The notes: generated from the letters alone by a model not told the origin. Shown: positions 52,128 to 61,708, counted from the stretch's first letter. The stretch: DNA of 64,000 nt from Pseudomonadota bacterium (GCA_029558905.1 JAKQCX010000035.1:1-64000); one strand, 5' to 3'. Numbers and translations are program-made.

Positions 52128-52607
52128 ATGTCCTCATTCACACATTTCGACGAACAGGGCCGCGCCATCATGGTCGGCGTGCAAGCCAAACCCGAGACGC
52201 ATCGCGTGGCCGTTGCCTCCGGCCGCATCCGCATGCGGCCGGAGACCCTGCGCATGATCCTGGCGGGCCAGAGCAAAAAGGGGGATGTACTGGGTGTGGC
52301 CCGCCTGGCCGGCATCATGGCCGCCAAGCGTACCCCGGATCTGATCCCCCTGTGTCATCCCATCGCCCTTACCCGGGTCAGCGTGGACTTCACGCCCGAG
52401 CCCGATGCGCACAGCATCCAATGCCGCGCCATGGCCGAGACCGTGGGCCGTACGGGCGTGGAAATGGAGGCCCTCACCGCCGCCGCCACTGCCCTGCTCA
52501 CCCTCTACGATATGTGCAAGTCCGTGGACCGCGGCATGGTGATCGAAGGGATACGCCTGCTGGAAAAGCTGGGTGGAAAATCGGGGCACTGGCAGGCAGA
52601 TGCCTGA
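52128..52607 (+). CDS. moaC: Cyclic pyranopterin monophosphate synthase MoaC
   Basis: The 159-residue enzyme converts the MoaA product to cPMP in molybdopterin synthesis. Motifs: '[31 protein letters not shown]', '[28 protein letters not shown]'. Length is normal. The stop TGA shares one base with the ATG of the next gene. Molybdopterin is needed by the 42596 enzyme and by nitrate reductase. Confidence 0.97.
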   Translation: MSSFTHFDEQGRAIMVGVQAKPETHRVAVASGRIRMRPETLRMILAGQSKKGDVLGVARLAGIMAAKRTPDLIPLCHPIALTRVSVDFTPEPDAHSIQCRAMAETVGRTGVEMEALTAAATALLTLYDMCKSVDRGMVIEGIRLLEKLGGKSGHWQADA

Positions 52608-53473
52608 TGCGGCCGCCTCCAGACATGCCCCCGCCGCGCGTCCAGGACATGACACCCGCACGCCTGCGGGCGTGGCAGGCCGAGACCGCCAGCCGTTGGG
52701 GCCTCGACGTCCGCTTTCGGGACTGGCTGCAGAGCCGGCTACCCGGACCAGAGCTGATGGTCATACCGGCGGGCATCTCCGACCTGGGTGCAAGCGCGGA
52801 GGAACGTGGCTTTCAGGACCAGGCCCGGCACCAGGCGCACATCGCGACCCCCTTCGCGTTGGGCCGGTTTTGCATCACCGCCGATGAATTCGAGACCTTC
52901 GTCCAGGCCACGGATTTCCGCTGGGCGGACCACCTCATGCGCAGCGAGGGCCGCCAACCGGTGATCAATATCGATCGCCTGCAGGCCGACGCCTATCTGG
53001 ACTGGCTGAGCGCGCAAACCGGACAGCGCTACCGCCTGCCCACGGAAACGGAGTGGGAGTACGCCTGCCGCGCCGGAAGTGCCGGCAGGTACTGCTTTGG
53101 CGAAGCCTTGGGTTGCAACGAGGCCAACACCGGCTCATTTCGCCTGGAGGGCCGCAGCAACCAGGGCTGGCGTCGTCTCCTGCCCTTTTGTGCCCCCCTG
53201 GGGCGGACGGTGGACGTGGGTCTTTACCCCGCCAACCCCTGGGGCCTGCATGACATGCACGGCAATGTATGGGAGTTCACCGCCGATCCCTGGGTGGGAC
53301 CCATCGACCCTTTGCGTTCCGCCCCTCTGGGGTCCGAAAACCCCTGGTTCGTCACCAAGGGGGGGTCCTGGTTCGAGTCTGCCTGGCAATCCCGATCCGC
53401 CGCCCGCAAGCCCCGGCGGATCAATGAACTGGATACCAACCTGGGTCTGCGCGTACTGCGCGAGCTCGGCTGA
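52607..53473 (+). CDS. FGE/SUMF1-fold protein coupled to moaC
   Basis: The 288-residue protein is mainly one FGE-sulfatase fold: 'FALGRFCITADEFETFV', 'YRLPTETEWEYACRAG', 'NPWGLHDMHGNVWEFTADPW' and 'TKGGSWFESAWQSRSAARKP'. The copper cysteines of true formylglycine-generating enzymes are absent from the last block, and there is no DinB domain as in EgtB. There is no signal peptide. Its ATG overlaps the moaC stop by one base (TGATG), so the two are translationally coupled. A link to molybdoenzyme maturation is only a guess. Confidence 0.8.
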   Translation: MRPPPDMPPPRVQDMTPARLRAWQAETASRWGLDVRFRDWLQSRLPGPELMVIPAGISDLGASAEERGFQDQARHQAHIATPFALGRFCITADEFETFVQATDFRWADHLMRSEGRQPVINIDRLQADAYLDWLSAQTGQRYRLPTETEWEYACRAGSAGRYCFGEALGCNEANTGSFRLEGRSNQGWRRLLPFCAPLGRTVDVGLYPANPWGLHDMHGNVWEFTADPWVGPIDPLRSAPLGSENPWFVTKGGSWFESAWQSRSAARKPRRINELDTNLGLRVLRELG

Positions 53474-53502
53474 ACCGGGCCGCGCACATGCACCGCGATG
53501 CC

Positions 53503-53790
53503 CTAGCGGAAACGTCCCAGGCCGCGCATGATCTCGCAGGGATCCCCCTGAATGGGAGGCAACACCACATGCCCCTCCTTCGCGCGCCTGTCCAGTTCCA
53601 GGTAGTGTGCCTGCATGGTCGCACGACACTCATCGAAACTCCGCACTGCCCACAAACGCGCCACATAAGCCTTGCGTTCTTCCGGGGTCATCAGCTGGGC
53701 GCCGCGGATGTTGTCGCCATGGATGAACCACGGAAAGGACTGGACCTGGGAAGCCCAGCCTAGCAGGGCAATGACCAGAATTTTGCGCAT
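53503..53790 (-). CDS. Small exported protein with two cysteines, unknown function
   Basis: The 95-residue protein has a signal peptide ('ILVIALLGWASQVQS') followed by 'NIRGAQLMTPEERKAYVARLWAVRSFDEC' and 'HYLELDRRAKEG' and ends in 'PCEIMRGLGRFR'. Two cysteines may form a disulfide. I recall similar 'MTPEE' periplasmic proteins in other sulfur-oxidising betaproteobacteria but cannot name one. It ends the same strand as the DsrC-like gene, 48 bp after it. Confidence 0.7.
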   Translation of the reverse strand: MRKILVIALLGWASQVQSFPWFIHGDNIRGAQLMTPEERKAYVARLWAVRSFDECRATMQAHYLELDRRAKEGHVVLPPIQGDPCEIMRGLGRFR

Positions 53791-53838
53791 GAAAAGGCCC
53801 CGTATGGCGACGGGGCCAGTGTAGTACAGAAAATATGC

Positions 53839-54171
53839 TCAGACGCAGCCCGTGGGCTTGGGTGTGCCGGCATAGCGGCCCGCCTGTTTGGCCGGGCCAT
53901 AGGGAAACAGGTCGAAGAGAAACTTCTTGTCCCCCCACTCGCTGCCGAACTCGTCCTTCAGGCCCTTCTGCAGAAGACGCAGGTTGGGCGCGGTGCCATA
54001 TTCGTTGAAGTAGCTCCGCATGTAGTGAATGATTTTCCAGTGGTCTTCCCGCAGCTCCAGCTTGTCCTGGCTCGCCAGATACTCCGCCACGTCTTCCGCC
54101 CAGTCGGACAGATTCACCAGATAGCCCTCGGGATCGGTCTCCACCGCGCGACCGTTGATGTGCAGTTCCAT
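53839..54171 (-). CDS. DsrC/TusE-family protein with one C-terminal cysteine
   Basis: The 110-residue protein has the family core '[21 protein letters not shown]', '[28 protein letters not shown]' and ends in '[10 protein letters not shown]'. Cys109 is the penultimate DsrC CysA. The residue 11 upstream, a second cysteine in DsrC, is Gly98 here, so it cannot form the DsrC trisulfide and fits TusE or a single-cysteine DsrC-like sulfur carrier. ATG at 54171 has GAGGAG just before it. tusABCD or dsr genes are not in the window. Confidence 0.88.
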   Translation of the reverse strand: MELHINGRAVETDPEGYLVNLSDWAEDVAEYLASQDKLELREDHWKIIHYMRSYFNEYGTAPNLRLLQKGLKDEFGSEWGDKKFLFDLFPYGPAKQAGRYAGTPKPTGCV

Positions 54172-54228
54172 GCTCTCTCCTCTTCTCAGCCGGTTGTGTT
54201 GCATCGATGGCCCCTAGCCACCGACTTA

Positions 54229-54253
54229 GACTCATTCTAGTTATTGTTGAGTC
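54229..54253. promoter_or_regulatory. Inverted repeat between dsrC-like gene and sodB
   Basis: GACTCA (54229-54234) and TGAGTC (54248-54253) form a perfect inverted repeat around a 13-nt A/T-rich spacer in the divergent promoter region. It could be an operator, but the cognate regulator is unknown. Confidence 0.35.
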
Positions 54254-54338
54254 ACAAGGTCAAGTATTGCCCGCCTCTCCCTCAGCCCCTAAAATCCGCC
54301 CGTCTGATCGGGACAACTACTTGAAGGAGAAACACGCA

Positions 54339-54926
54339 ATGCAACACCAGCTCCCAGCCTTGCCCTATGCCATGGACGCCCTGCAGCCCCATATGTCCAA
54401 GGAAACCTTTGAATATCATTACAGCAAGCACCATCAGGCCTACGTCACCAACCTGAACAACCTCATCAAGGGTACGGAGTACGAGAACCAATCCCTGGAA
54501 GACATCGTCAGGAGCGCACCGGCCGGCGGCATCTACAACAACGCCGCGCAGGTGTGGAACCACAGTTTCTTCTGGAACTGCATGAAGCCCAACGGCGGAG
54601 GCGCTCCCACCGGCGCCCTGGCCGACGCCATCCACAGGAAGTGGGGCTCCCTGGACGAGTTCAAGAAAGCCTTCCAGACTGCCGCCGTGGGCAACTTCGG
54701 CTCCGGCTGGACCTGGCTGGTAAAAAAGGCCGACGGCAGCGTGGACATCGTCAACATGGGGGCGGCCGGCACACCCCTGACCACCGACGACAAACCCCTG
54801 CTGTGCGTGGACGTGTGGGAACACGCCTACTACATCGACTACCGCAACCTGCGTCCCAAGTACGTCGAGACCTTCCTGCAGAACCTGGTGAACTGGGACT
54901 TCGTCGCCACCTGCTACACGGGCTGA
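54339..54926 (+). CDS. sodB: Superoxide dismutase [Fe] SodB
   Basis: The 195-residue enzyme has the Fe/Mn-SOD ligands His27 ('[11 protein letters not shown]'), 'WNHSFFW' and '[11 protein letters not shown]', and the motif '[14 protein letters not shown]' typical of the iron type. It disproportionates superoxide in the cytoplasm. GAAGGAG lies 8 nt before ATG. A strong terminator follows at 54962. Confidence 0.97.
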   Translation: MQHQLPALPYAMDALQPHMSKETFEYHYSKHHQAYVTNLNNLIKGTEYENQSLEDIVRSAPAGGIYNNAAQVWNHSFFWNCMKPNGGGAPTGALADAIHRKWGSLDEFKKAFQTAAVGNFGSGWTWLVKKADGSVDIVNMGAAGTPLTTDDKPLLCVDVWEHAYYIDYRNLRPKYVETFLQNLVNWDFVATCYTG

Positions 54927-54961
54927 GCCCACCCGCAGACGGAACATCCCGCAGCATGCAA

Positions 54962-54989
54962 GGGGCCGTCCGGGCGGCCCCCTGTTTTT
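54962..54989 (+). terminator. Rho-independent terminator after sodB
   Basis: GGGGCCG (54962-54968) pairs with CGGCCCC (54975-54981) across a 6-nt loop and is followed by CTGTTTTT. It lies 36 bp after the sodB stop. Confidence 0.88.
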
Positions 54990-55156
54990 GTACATGCAGC
55001 GGTTTACGGCGTTCAGCCCCGGTGTGGGTACAGCAAACCCGCGGCATCCAGTGCCGACAAGGCAAGGTGGCGGACCCGGGAGACCGGGCAACCGCGGCGT
55101 GCCGGAAGACCCCCTCACCAGACCACCTCCGACACCCGCCAGGTCGCAACCGCCCC

Positions 55157-55402
55157 CTACGCAGCATGGTCATGCCTTGCCGAGAAGCGCGGTGCGTCAC
55201 CCGCAACCCGGGCAAGACCGCTCACGGGCAGCGGAGCTTGTCTCGGAGCACTGTCGCCGTCACCCGTCAAGGTGCCACCGGCCATCCCGGCAAGCCGGGG
55301 GTTCGGCGTTCCGGACGCCGATACCTCCACGCCCGCCAACGCGCCTCCGCCAAGCACGGAGATTGCCAGCACAGCCAACGTGAATCGGATGAACCTGTGC
55401 AT
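55157..55402 (-). CDS. Possible small exported protein
   Basis: An 81-residue frame starts at ATG 55402 with GAGGT 8 nt upstream and opens with a convincing signal peptide ('RFIRFTLAVLAISVLGGGALAG'). The mature part is short, Pro/Ala/Gly-rich and without a recognisable domain. It occupies the otherwise empty region between sodB and the TPR gene, so it could be real or a chance frame. Confidence 0.4.
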   Translation of the reverse strand: MHRFIRFTLAVLAISVLGGGALAGVEVSASGTPNPRLAGMAGGTLTGDGDSAPRQAPLPVSGLARVAGDAPRFSARHDHAA

Positions 55403-55623
55403 GACCGTTACCTCGAAAGACATTCCCGCACATATCAAGCAAACCACACGCTGTTTCAAGAACGCATTTTTAATCAACGGTTTATCGAGGCCAAGACATA
55501 TAAGGCGGCTGAACCTTCCAGCTATTCCCCAAGCGTCCGGTCATTCCATGCCTACCCCGGTTTCTGGTCAGATGTCCGGCAAGACGGTAAAACGCCGACT
55601 GACAGGCACCATTTTCGACGGAC

Positions 55624-56259
55624 ATGCGCACTACCCTCATTCTGCTCATCTGCCTTGCGCTCCTGCCGGCCGCTGCCAGCCAGGCAAACGGGGGAAACGC
55701 ACCCGGCGCGGACAGCGCCTGGTTGAGCCATGCCCAGGCCCTGGAAAGGCAGGGTGACTGGCTGACCCTGCTGGCCCTGGGCAGACGTTGGACGCAGTCC
55801 GGGGAGAGCGGCCCACTGGCCTGGTTCGTGCTGGGGCGTGCCTATGCCGCCATGGGGCACCATGCCGAGGCGGTGGAGGCCTATCGGGAAAACCTGCGCC
55901 AGGATCCCGGCGACCCTTATGCCCACAACAACCTGGGCAACAGCTACCTGGCCCTGGGCTGGATCCGACCGGCCCTGGAGTCCTACCGGAAGGCCGTGCG
56001 CAGCGATCCCGGCTACCTGCTGGCCTGGCGCAACCTGGGGCAGGCCTATTACAACCTCAAGGGCCCCGCCGGCATGAGCCAGGTCCTGCACAGGCTGCAA
56101 GGCGCGGACCCGGAACTGGCCCAGGCCTGGCGCCGTCTGGCCACGCTCTACGCCCTGCGCCGGGATGCGCGTGTGGCCCAGGCCGCCGTGGACATCCTCG
56201 GTGGCCTGGGTACGGCGCGGCGTGAGCGCCTGTTCGACCTGTTGCTGGCGGATATCTGA
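55624..56259 (+). CDS. Exported TPR protein
   Basis: The 211-residue protein has a signal peptide ('[17 protein letters not shown]') and at least three TPR-like repeats ('[64 protein letters not shown]'). TPRs mediate protein-protein contact in the periplasm; no specific role can be given. ridA follows after 76 bp. Confidence 0.85.
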   Translation: MRTTLILLICLALLPAAASQANGGNAPGADSAWLSHAQALERQGDWLTLLALGRRWTQSGESGPLAWFVLGRAYAAMGHHAEAVEAYRENLRQDPGDPYAHNNLGNSYLALGWIRPALESYRKAVRSDPGYLLAWRNLGQAYYNLKGPAGMSQVLHRLQGADPELAQAWRRLATLYALRRDARVAQAAVDILGGLGTARRERLFDLLLADI

Positions 56260-56335
56260 AACATCCCGGACTCGCGCGGGACGCGAATTTGGTAGGCTTC
56301 GGGCCCATTCCCCGCCACACTCCACGGAGCCTCCC

Positions 56336-56716
56336 ATGCCCAAGATCGTGCTTGCCAGTCCCCATGCCCCCCAGGCCATCGGCCCCTATTCCCAGGCCGT
56401 CCAGGTGGGGGACAGCGTCTATCTCTCCGGCCAGATTGGCCTGGACCCGGCCAGCATGCAGCTGGTGGAGGGCATCGAGGCCCAGATCCATCAGGTATTC
56501 AAGAACCTGCAGGCCGTGGCGCAGGCCGCCGGTGGTGACCTGGGGGACGTGGTCAAGCTGAATGTCTACCTCACGGACCTGAGCCACTTTGCCCAGGTGA
56601 ACGAGATCATGGCCCGGTACTTTCAGCCCCCCTATCCCGCCCGGGCCGCCGTGGGCGTGAAGGAGCTACCCCGAGAGGCCCTGGTGGAGGCGGATGGAGT
56701 GATGGTGCTGGGCTGA
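56336..56716 (+). CDS. ridA: Enamine/imine deaminase RidA
   Basis: The 126-residue protein has the RidA pattern: '[28 protein letters not shown]', '[36 protein letters not shown]', '[23 protein letters not shown]'. The arginine in 'PARAAVGV' is the active-site residue. It hydrolyses reactive 2-aminoacrylate-type enamines. recG begins 19 bp downstream. Confidence 0.96.
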   Translation: MPKIVLASPHAPQAIGPYSQAVQVGDSVYLSGQIGLDPASMQLVEGIEAQIHQVFKNLQAVAQAAGGDLGDVVKLNVYLTDLSHFAQVNEIMARYFQPPYPARAAVGVKELPREALVEADGVMVLG

Positions 56717-56735
56717 GGTCCACGGCCCACGCCCT

Positions 56736-58796
56736 ATGCCTCCGGCCAGGCCGACCCCGGAAACAGTGGCCCGCAAGCTGGGCTACCACGCACCGGGCGA
56801 GCTCGCCCTGCACCTGCCCCTGCGCTACGAGGACGAAACCCGTCTGACCCCCTTGCATGCCCTCCGCGCCGGCGACATCGCACAGGTGGAAGGCTGCATC
56901 GCGCATGCCCAGATCCAGCCCCGGCCGCGTCGGCAGCTGGTGCTCGAGGTCAGGGAGGCGGAACCCCGCTCCCACCCGGCGGAAGATGGACGGACGGGGC
57001 TCTTCTGCCGCCTGATCCACTTCTATCCCAATCAGGTGGAGCAATTGAAACCGGGCGTGCGCGTGCGACTGTTCGGCGAGGTGCGGGCCGGTTTCCTCGG
57101 GCACGAAATGGTGCATCCGCGGCTGCGGGTGGTGCAGCCCGGCACCCCCCTGCCCACCAGTCTGACGCCGGTCTACCCCGGGGTGGCGGGCCTGTCACAG
57201 AACGTCATTCGCCAAGCCGTGCGCGCCACCCTGGCCCAGATCGACCTGACGGAATCCCTGCCGCAGGATCTGCTGCGTCATCTGCGGCTGCCCGGCTTCG
57301 CCCAGGTCCTGTGGCAACTGCATGCACCATCTCCGGATGCACCCCTGGATCTTGCCAAGCGCCATGCGCCCGGCTGGCGACGCCTGAAGTTCGATGAACT
57401 CCTGGCCCAACAGCTGTCCCTGCGCCTGGCGGCGCGTCAGCGCCATGCCCTGTGCGCCCAGGCCCTGACGCAGGATGGCGGCCTCGGCGAACGTCTGCTC
57501 GCCCTTCTGCCCTTTTCTCTCACGCCGGCCCAACATCGGGTGCTGGAGGAAATTCGCCGGGACCTGGCCAGACCCCATCCCATGAACCGGTTGCTGCAGG
57601 GCGATGTGGGCAGCGGCAAGACCCTGGTGGCGGCTCTGGCCGTGCTGCCCGCACTGGCGGCGGGCACCCAGGCCGCGGTCATGGCCCCCACGGAAATCCT
57701 GGCGGAGCAGCTCTATCGCAAGCTGCACGAATGGCTCACGCCCCTGGGCCTGCGGGTGGCCTGGCTGACGGCGGCGCTGAAAGGCAGAGCCCGACGGCAG
57801 ACCCTGGTGGACATCGCCACCGGCCGGGTGCATGTGGCGGTAGGCACCCAGGCCCTGTTCCAGGCCGGAGTCATCTTTCACAACCTCAGCCTGGCGGTGG
57901 TGGACGAGCAACACCGTTTCGGCGTGGAACAGCGTCTGGCCCTGCGCGAGAAGGGCCATGGCGCGGACGGCTTGACTCCCCATCTGCTCATGCTGTCCGC
58001 CACTCCCATCCCTCGTTCCCTGGCCATGAGCTATTACGCCGACCTGGATGTGTCCGTCATCGATGCCCTGCCGCCGGGACGCACCCCCGTCCGCACCCGG
58101 GTCATGTCCCTCGACCGGCGCGATGAGGTCATCGCCCGCCTGAGGGACTACTGCCTGGGCGGCGCCCAGGCCTACTGGGTCTGCCCCCTGGTGGAGGAAT
58201 CCGAAAAGCTGCAGCTCAAGGCGGCGGAGGCCTCCCACGCGGAACTCACGGCGGCCCTGCCTGAATTGGCCATCGGCCTGGTGCATGGGCGCATGAAGCA
58301 AGCAGAGAAGGCCGCGGTCATGGCCGCCTTCAAGGCGGGGAAGCTGCACCTGCTGGTGGCCACCACGGTCATCGAGGTGGGGGTGGATGTGCCCAATGCC
58401 GCCCTCATGGTCATCGAGCACGCCGAGCGTTACGGCCTGGCCCAGCTGCATCAGTTGCGGGGCCGTGTGGGTCGGGGTGCGCGGGAGTCCAACTGTCTGC
58501 TGCTCTATGGCGGTCCACTGTCCGACGCGGCCCGACAGCGTCTGCACATCATCAAGGAGAACACGGACGGCTTCGCCATTGCCCGGGAAGATCTGCGCCT
58601 GCGGGGGCCTGGGGAATTCCTCGGGGCGCGTCAGAGTGGTCTGCCCATGCTGCGCTTCGCCGACTTGGAAGAGGACCTGGACCTGCTGCAGGCCGCGCGC
58701 GGGGCGGCGGAAGACCTGCTGGCGCAACGATCCGATGCCGTGCACCGGCATCTGGAGCGCTGGCTGCCCCGGGGTCTGGACTACTTCAGGGCTTGA
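56736..58796 (+). CDS. recG: ATP-dependent DNA helicase RecG
   Basis: The 686-residue helicase has an N-terminal wedge/OB part ('LHLPLRYEDETRLTPL') and the superfamily 2 motor: Walker A 'GDVGSGKT', 'APTEILAEQ', the 'DEQH' box, 'SATPIPRSLAMSYYADLD', and C-terminal 'GRVGRGARESNCLLLY'. It reverses stalled replication forks and processes branched DNA. Start at 56736 is preceded by no strong RBS; length is normal. Confidence 0.97.
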   Translation: MPPARPTPETVARKLGYHAPGELALHLPLRYEDETRLTPLHALRAGDIAQVEGCIAHAQIQPRPRRQLVLEVREAEPRSHPAEDGRTGLFCRLIHFYPNQVEQLKPGVRVRLFGEVRAGFLGHEMVHPRLRVVQPGTPLPTSLTPVYPGVAGLSQNVIRQAVRATLAQIDLTESLPQDLLRHLRLPGFAQVLWQLHAPSPDAPLDLAKRHAPGWRRLKFDELLAQQLSLRLAARQRHALCAQALTQDGGLGERLLALLPFSLTPAQHRVLEEIRRDLARPHPMNRLLQGDVGSGKTLVAALAVLPALAAGTQAAVMAPTEILAEQLYRKLHEWLTPLGLRVAWLTAALKGRARRQTLVDIATGRVHVAVGTQALFQAGVIFHNLSLAVVDEQHRFGVEQRLALREKGHGADGLTPHLLMLSATPIPRSLAMSYYADLDVSVIDALPPGRTPVRTRVMSLDRRDEVIARLRDYCLGGAQAYWVCPLVEESEKLQLKAAEASHAELTAALPELAIGLVHGRMKQAEKAAVMAAFKAGKLHLLVATTVIEVGVDVPNAALMVIEHAERYGLAQLHQLRGRVGRGARESNCLLLYGGPLSDAARQRLHIIKENTDGFAIAREDLRLRGPGEFLGARQSGLPMLRFADLEEDLDLLQAARGAAEDLLAQRSDAVHRHLERWLPRGLDYFRA

Positions 58797-58816
58797 CCGG
58801 GGTCCGCCCCATCCCG

Positions 58817-58846
58817 GTCCGGCCCCCTCGGATTCCGGGGCCGGAC
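58817..58846. terminator. Hairpin between convergent recG and nirN
   Basis: GTCCGGCCCC (58817-58826) and its perfect complement GGGGCCGGAC (58837-58846) flank a 10-nt loop. There is no T-run, so termination is inferred from its strength and place between convergent genes. Confidence 0.6.
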
Positions 58847-58856
58847 GCCGCGATCC

Positions 58857-60500
58857 TCAGTGGCTGGTGCCGGCAGACAGATTGGTCTTGTTCCAGACGT
58901 TGTACTTGCCCACGGGACGCTTCATGGGCAGGCGCTTGATCTCCTTCAGGGTCCTGGCGTCATAGACGATGATGGCGCCATCCATCTCCCACAGAGACAC
59001 CAGGGCGTACTTGCCGTAGCGGTCGAACTCCACGTGGGTGGCGGTCCTGCCCGGCTCCGGCCTTAGATCGGCGACGATCTCCAGGGTACGCTTGTCGATG
59101 ACGTGCATGACATCCCGGTTCTTGCCGAAGAACACATCGGCCCAGGCGTAGGGCGTATTTTCGTGGCTGCGCAGGAAGAAGCCGGGGCCAGCGGTGGGAA
59201 TGACCTTGAGGGTCTTCCACGTCTTCATGTCGATGATCTGGATGTGGCCATCCCTCAGATTGGGCGAGGCCATGACCGGGTGGACCACGCCCTTGTCGTC
59301 GGTCCAGTCCCAGGTGATTCCGGAGCCCAGGTGGGGCATGCCCGGGATGTCCAGGTCGGCGATCTTGCGCCCGGCCCCCAGGTCGATGACCTCGCCCCTG
59401 GGATTGTCCCGGGAAGCACCGATGAGGTGTGCGTAATCCTGATCGAAGAAGAAGTCGTCCAGGATCTGGTCCGTGGCGATCTGTCGCACCGGCAGGGGGC
59501 CGGGCTCGGGGATGACGTCCCTGTTTGGGTAATGATGGCTGCGACCGTCGCCATGCGGCTTAACGCCGGCCTTGCCGGCATTGGCCTGCGCCGAAACTTC
59601 GTTTTCGTGCACCGGGTCCTTGTAGGCGGATAGGCCGTCATAGGGAATCTCCCATACCTCGGGGATGTCCTTCAGCGCGGCGATGAAGCTGTGACGCGGC
59701 CTGGCGTCGTACACTGCGGAGACCCGGGAGCTTTTTCCGTTGGCCGCCACCACCGGGATCGCCTGCACCAGGGACAGGTCCTTGGCGCTGAGGGCGACGA
59801 GGGTGTGGGGCAGGTAGTTGGCCACCATGACGTAGCGGCCGTCGCTGGACACGGCCACGTTGCGGGTGTTGATGCCGGCACGGATCTCGGCCACCACCTT
59901 CAGGTTCCACAGGTCGTACTTGGTGATCCAGCCGTCCCGGCTGGCCCAGTAGACGAAGCGGCCATCAGGGGTGAACTTGGGCCCGCCGTGCAGGGCATAA
60001 CGGGTCTGGAAGCGGTGGAAGGGCTCCATGCTGTCGCCGTCCAGCACGCTGATGTGGTGGTCGCCGTGCTCCACCACCAGGGTGACGTTGGTGGGGTCCG
60101 CCTTGAACACCGGTCTTGCCGGCAGGTCCATGTTCTCGACATTGACGATGTGGGACGCCTGGATGTCCTCCACGTCCCACCTGGGGGGAATCTTGTTGGG
60201 GGTGTAGATCCAGTCCGCCAGGACCTTGATCTCCTCGGGCTTCAACACCTCCTTGAAGGCGGGCATCTGCGTGGCGGGCAGGCCCTCGGCGATGGCCTTG
60301 TAGGCATCGGGCTTGCGCAGCCGGGCCAGGGATTCGGGCAGCAGGGTGGGTCCCATGCCTCCCAGGCGGTTGGGGGCGTGGCAGGACAGGCAATGGGTGG
60401 CATAGAGGGCTTCCGCATCGGGGCTGCCGGCGGCACCCAGGCCGGAAGCGTCGGACAGCATGGCCAGGGCAAAGCCCACGCGGCCCAGGTGCATCTTCAT
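58857..60500 (-). CDS. nirN: Cytochrome cd1-type protein, probable NirN
   Basis: The 547-residue protein has a signal peptide, one cytochrome c domain with 'CLSCH' (Cys37-His41) and an eight-bladed d1-binding propeller ('GINTRNVAVSSDGRYVMVANYLP', 'YAWADVFFGKNRDVMHVIDKRT'), ending 'VGKYNVWNKTNLSAGTSH'. Position at the end of a heme d1 cluster, the short N-terminus and 'GTSH' tail favour NirN, which dehydrogenates dihydro-heme d1, over the nitrite reductase NirS, which has the same fold. One nucleotide separates it from nirJ. Confidence 0.82.
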   Translation of the reverse strand: MKMHLGRVGFALAMLSDASGLGAAGSPDAEALYATHCLSCHAPNRLGGMGPTLLPESLARLRKPDAYKAIAEGLPATQMPAFKEVLKPEEIKVLADWIYTPNKIPPRWDVEDIQASHIVNVENMDLPARPVFKADPTNVTLVVEHGDHHISVLDGDSMEPFHRFQTRYALHGGPKFTPDGRFVYWASRDGWITKYDLWNLKVVAEIRAGINTRNVAVSSDGRYVMVANYLPHTLVALSAKDLSLVQAIPVVAANGKSSRVSAVYDARPRHSFIAALKDIPEVWEIPYDGLSAYKDPVHENEVSAQANAGKAGVKPHGDGRSHHYPNRDVIPEPGPLPVRQIATDQILDDFFFDQDYAHLIGASRDNPRGEVIDLGAGRKIADLDIPGMPHLGSGITWDWTDDKGVVHPVMASPNLRDGHIQIIDMKTWKTLKVIPTAGPGFFLRSHENTPYAWADVFFGKNRDVMHVIDKRTLEIVADLRPEPGRTATHVEFDRYGKYALVSLWEMDGAIIVYDARTLKEIKRLPMKRPVGKYNVWNKTNLSAGTSH

Positions 60501-60501
60501 T

Positions 60502-61668
60502 TCAAATCTCCAAAACCAGGTCCTGGGTCATCACGCCCACTTCCTCATCCGTCAGATAGCAGCCCGGGTCTTCCGCCCAGAAATTCCCGGTGGTCTGCCA
60601 GGCCCGCACGCGGGTGTTGCCGTTGCAGATGTCCACATGGCGGCACTGGCCGCAACGGCCGCCGATCGCACGCGGGGATTGTTTCAGGCCCGCCATGAGG
60701 GGGTCGGAAACATCGCTCCAGATATCACCGAAGGCACGCTGGCGCACATTGCCCAGGGGGTAGTTCCACCACATGGTGTCCGGATGCACGACCCCCAGGT
60801 TGTCGATGTTGGCCACGTTCACACCACTGGCATTGCCCCCCCATTGCACCAGCTTGCCGCGGATGTGCTCGTATCTTTCCGGGAAGCGGCTGGCCACCCA
60901 GTGCAGCAGATACACGCCATCGGCATCGTTGTTGCCGGTGACGAACTCCCGCTGGCGCCCGGCCTGCACATACGCCCAGCAACGCTCCAAGAGCAAATCC
61001 ATGGCCTGACGCGTAGTGCGGAAATGGGCATCGTCCTTGCGGTTCTTGTTGCCCCGGCCGGCATAGTTCAGGTGGGAGAGGTAGAACTTATCGATGGCCT
61101 CGGCCTCCATGAGATCCAGCAGGGCAGGAAGGTCATGGGCGTTTTCCTGGGTGATGGTGAAGCGGATGCCCACCTTGGCGCCGGCATCCCGGCACAGACG
61201 CACGCCGTTCAGCGCCGCATCGTAGGCCCCTTCCTTGCGGCGAAAGCGGTCATGGGTGGCCTTGATGCCGTCCAGGCTGATGCCCACGTAGTCGAAGCCC
61301 GTGGCGGCGATGTTTTTGACGTTCCCATCGTTCACCAGGGTGCCGTTGCTGGACAGGCCCACGTAGAAGCCCATGTCCTTGCCCCGCCGGGCGATGTCGA
61401 AGATGTCCGGACGCAGCAGCGGCTCCCCTCCCGAGAGGATGAGTACCGGTACCCGGGCGGCCTTGAGGTCATCCATGACACGGAACACCTCGTCCGTGTT
61501 CAGCTCGCCTGGGAAGTCCTTGTCGGCGGAGATGGAATAGCAATGCTTGCAGGTGAGATTGCAGCGCCGCACCAGGTTCCAGATCACCACCGGGCCCGGT
61601 GGATTGCACCTGGGGCCCACGGGTGTGGGATGCATGAGTTCCTGCATGAATTGCGTCACTCTGAACAT
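60502..61668 (-). CDS. nirJ: Heme d1 radical SAM enzyme NirJ
   Basis: The 388-residue radical SAM enzyme has C36-x3-C40-x2-C43 ('RRCNLTCKHCYS'), 'ILSGGEPLLRPD' and 'LSSNGTLVNDGN', and a C-terminal cluster-binding SPASM-like region ('GGRCGQCRHVDICNGNTRVRA'). NirJ removes propionates to make the oxo groups of heme d1. It lies between the NirH-like regulator-fold gene and nirN. Confidence 0.93.
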   Translation of the reverse strand: MFRVTQFMQELMHPTPVGPRCNPPGPVVIWNLVRRCNLTCKHCYSISADKDFPGELNTDEVFRVMDDLKAARVPVLILSGGEPLLRPDIFDIARRGKDMGFYVGLSSNGTLVNDGNVKNIAATGFDYVGISLDGIKATHDRFRRKEGAYDAALNGVRLCRDAGAKVGIRFTITQENAHDLPALLDLMEAEAIDKFYLSHLNYAGRGNKNRKDDAHFRTTRQAMDLLLERCWAYVQAGRQREFVTGNNDADGVYLLHWVASRFPERYEHIRGKLVQWGGNASGVNVANIDNLGVVHPDTMWWNYPLGNVRQRAFGDIWSDVSDPLMAGLKQSPRAIGGRCGQCRHVDICNGNTRVRAWQTTGNFWAEDPGCYLTDEEVGVMTQDLVLEI

Positions 61669-61708
61669 GGCTCGGGGCTCCTGATGCTGTGGTCCGCGTC
61701 CGCCGTGC

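Noticed and set aside
54554..55726. 390-codon open frame running from inside sodB to the TPR gene
   Set aside because: It overlaps sodB in another frame and has no start signal, domain or composition of a real protein.
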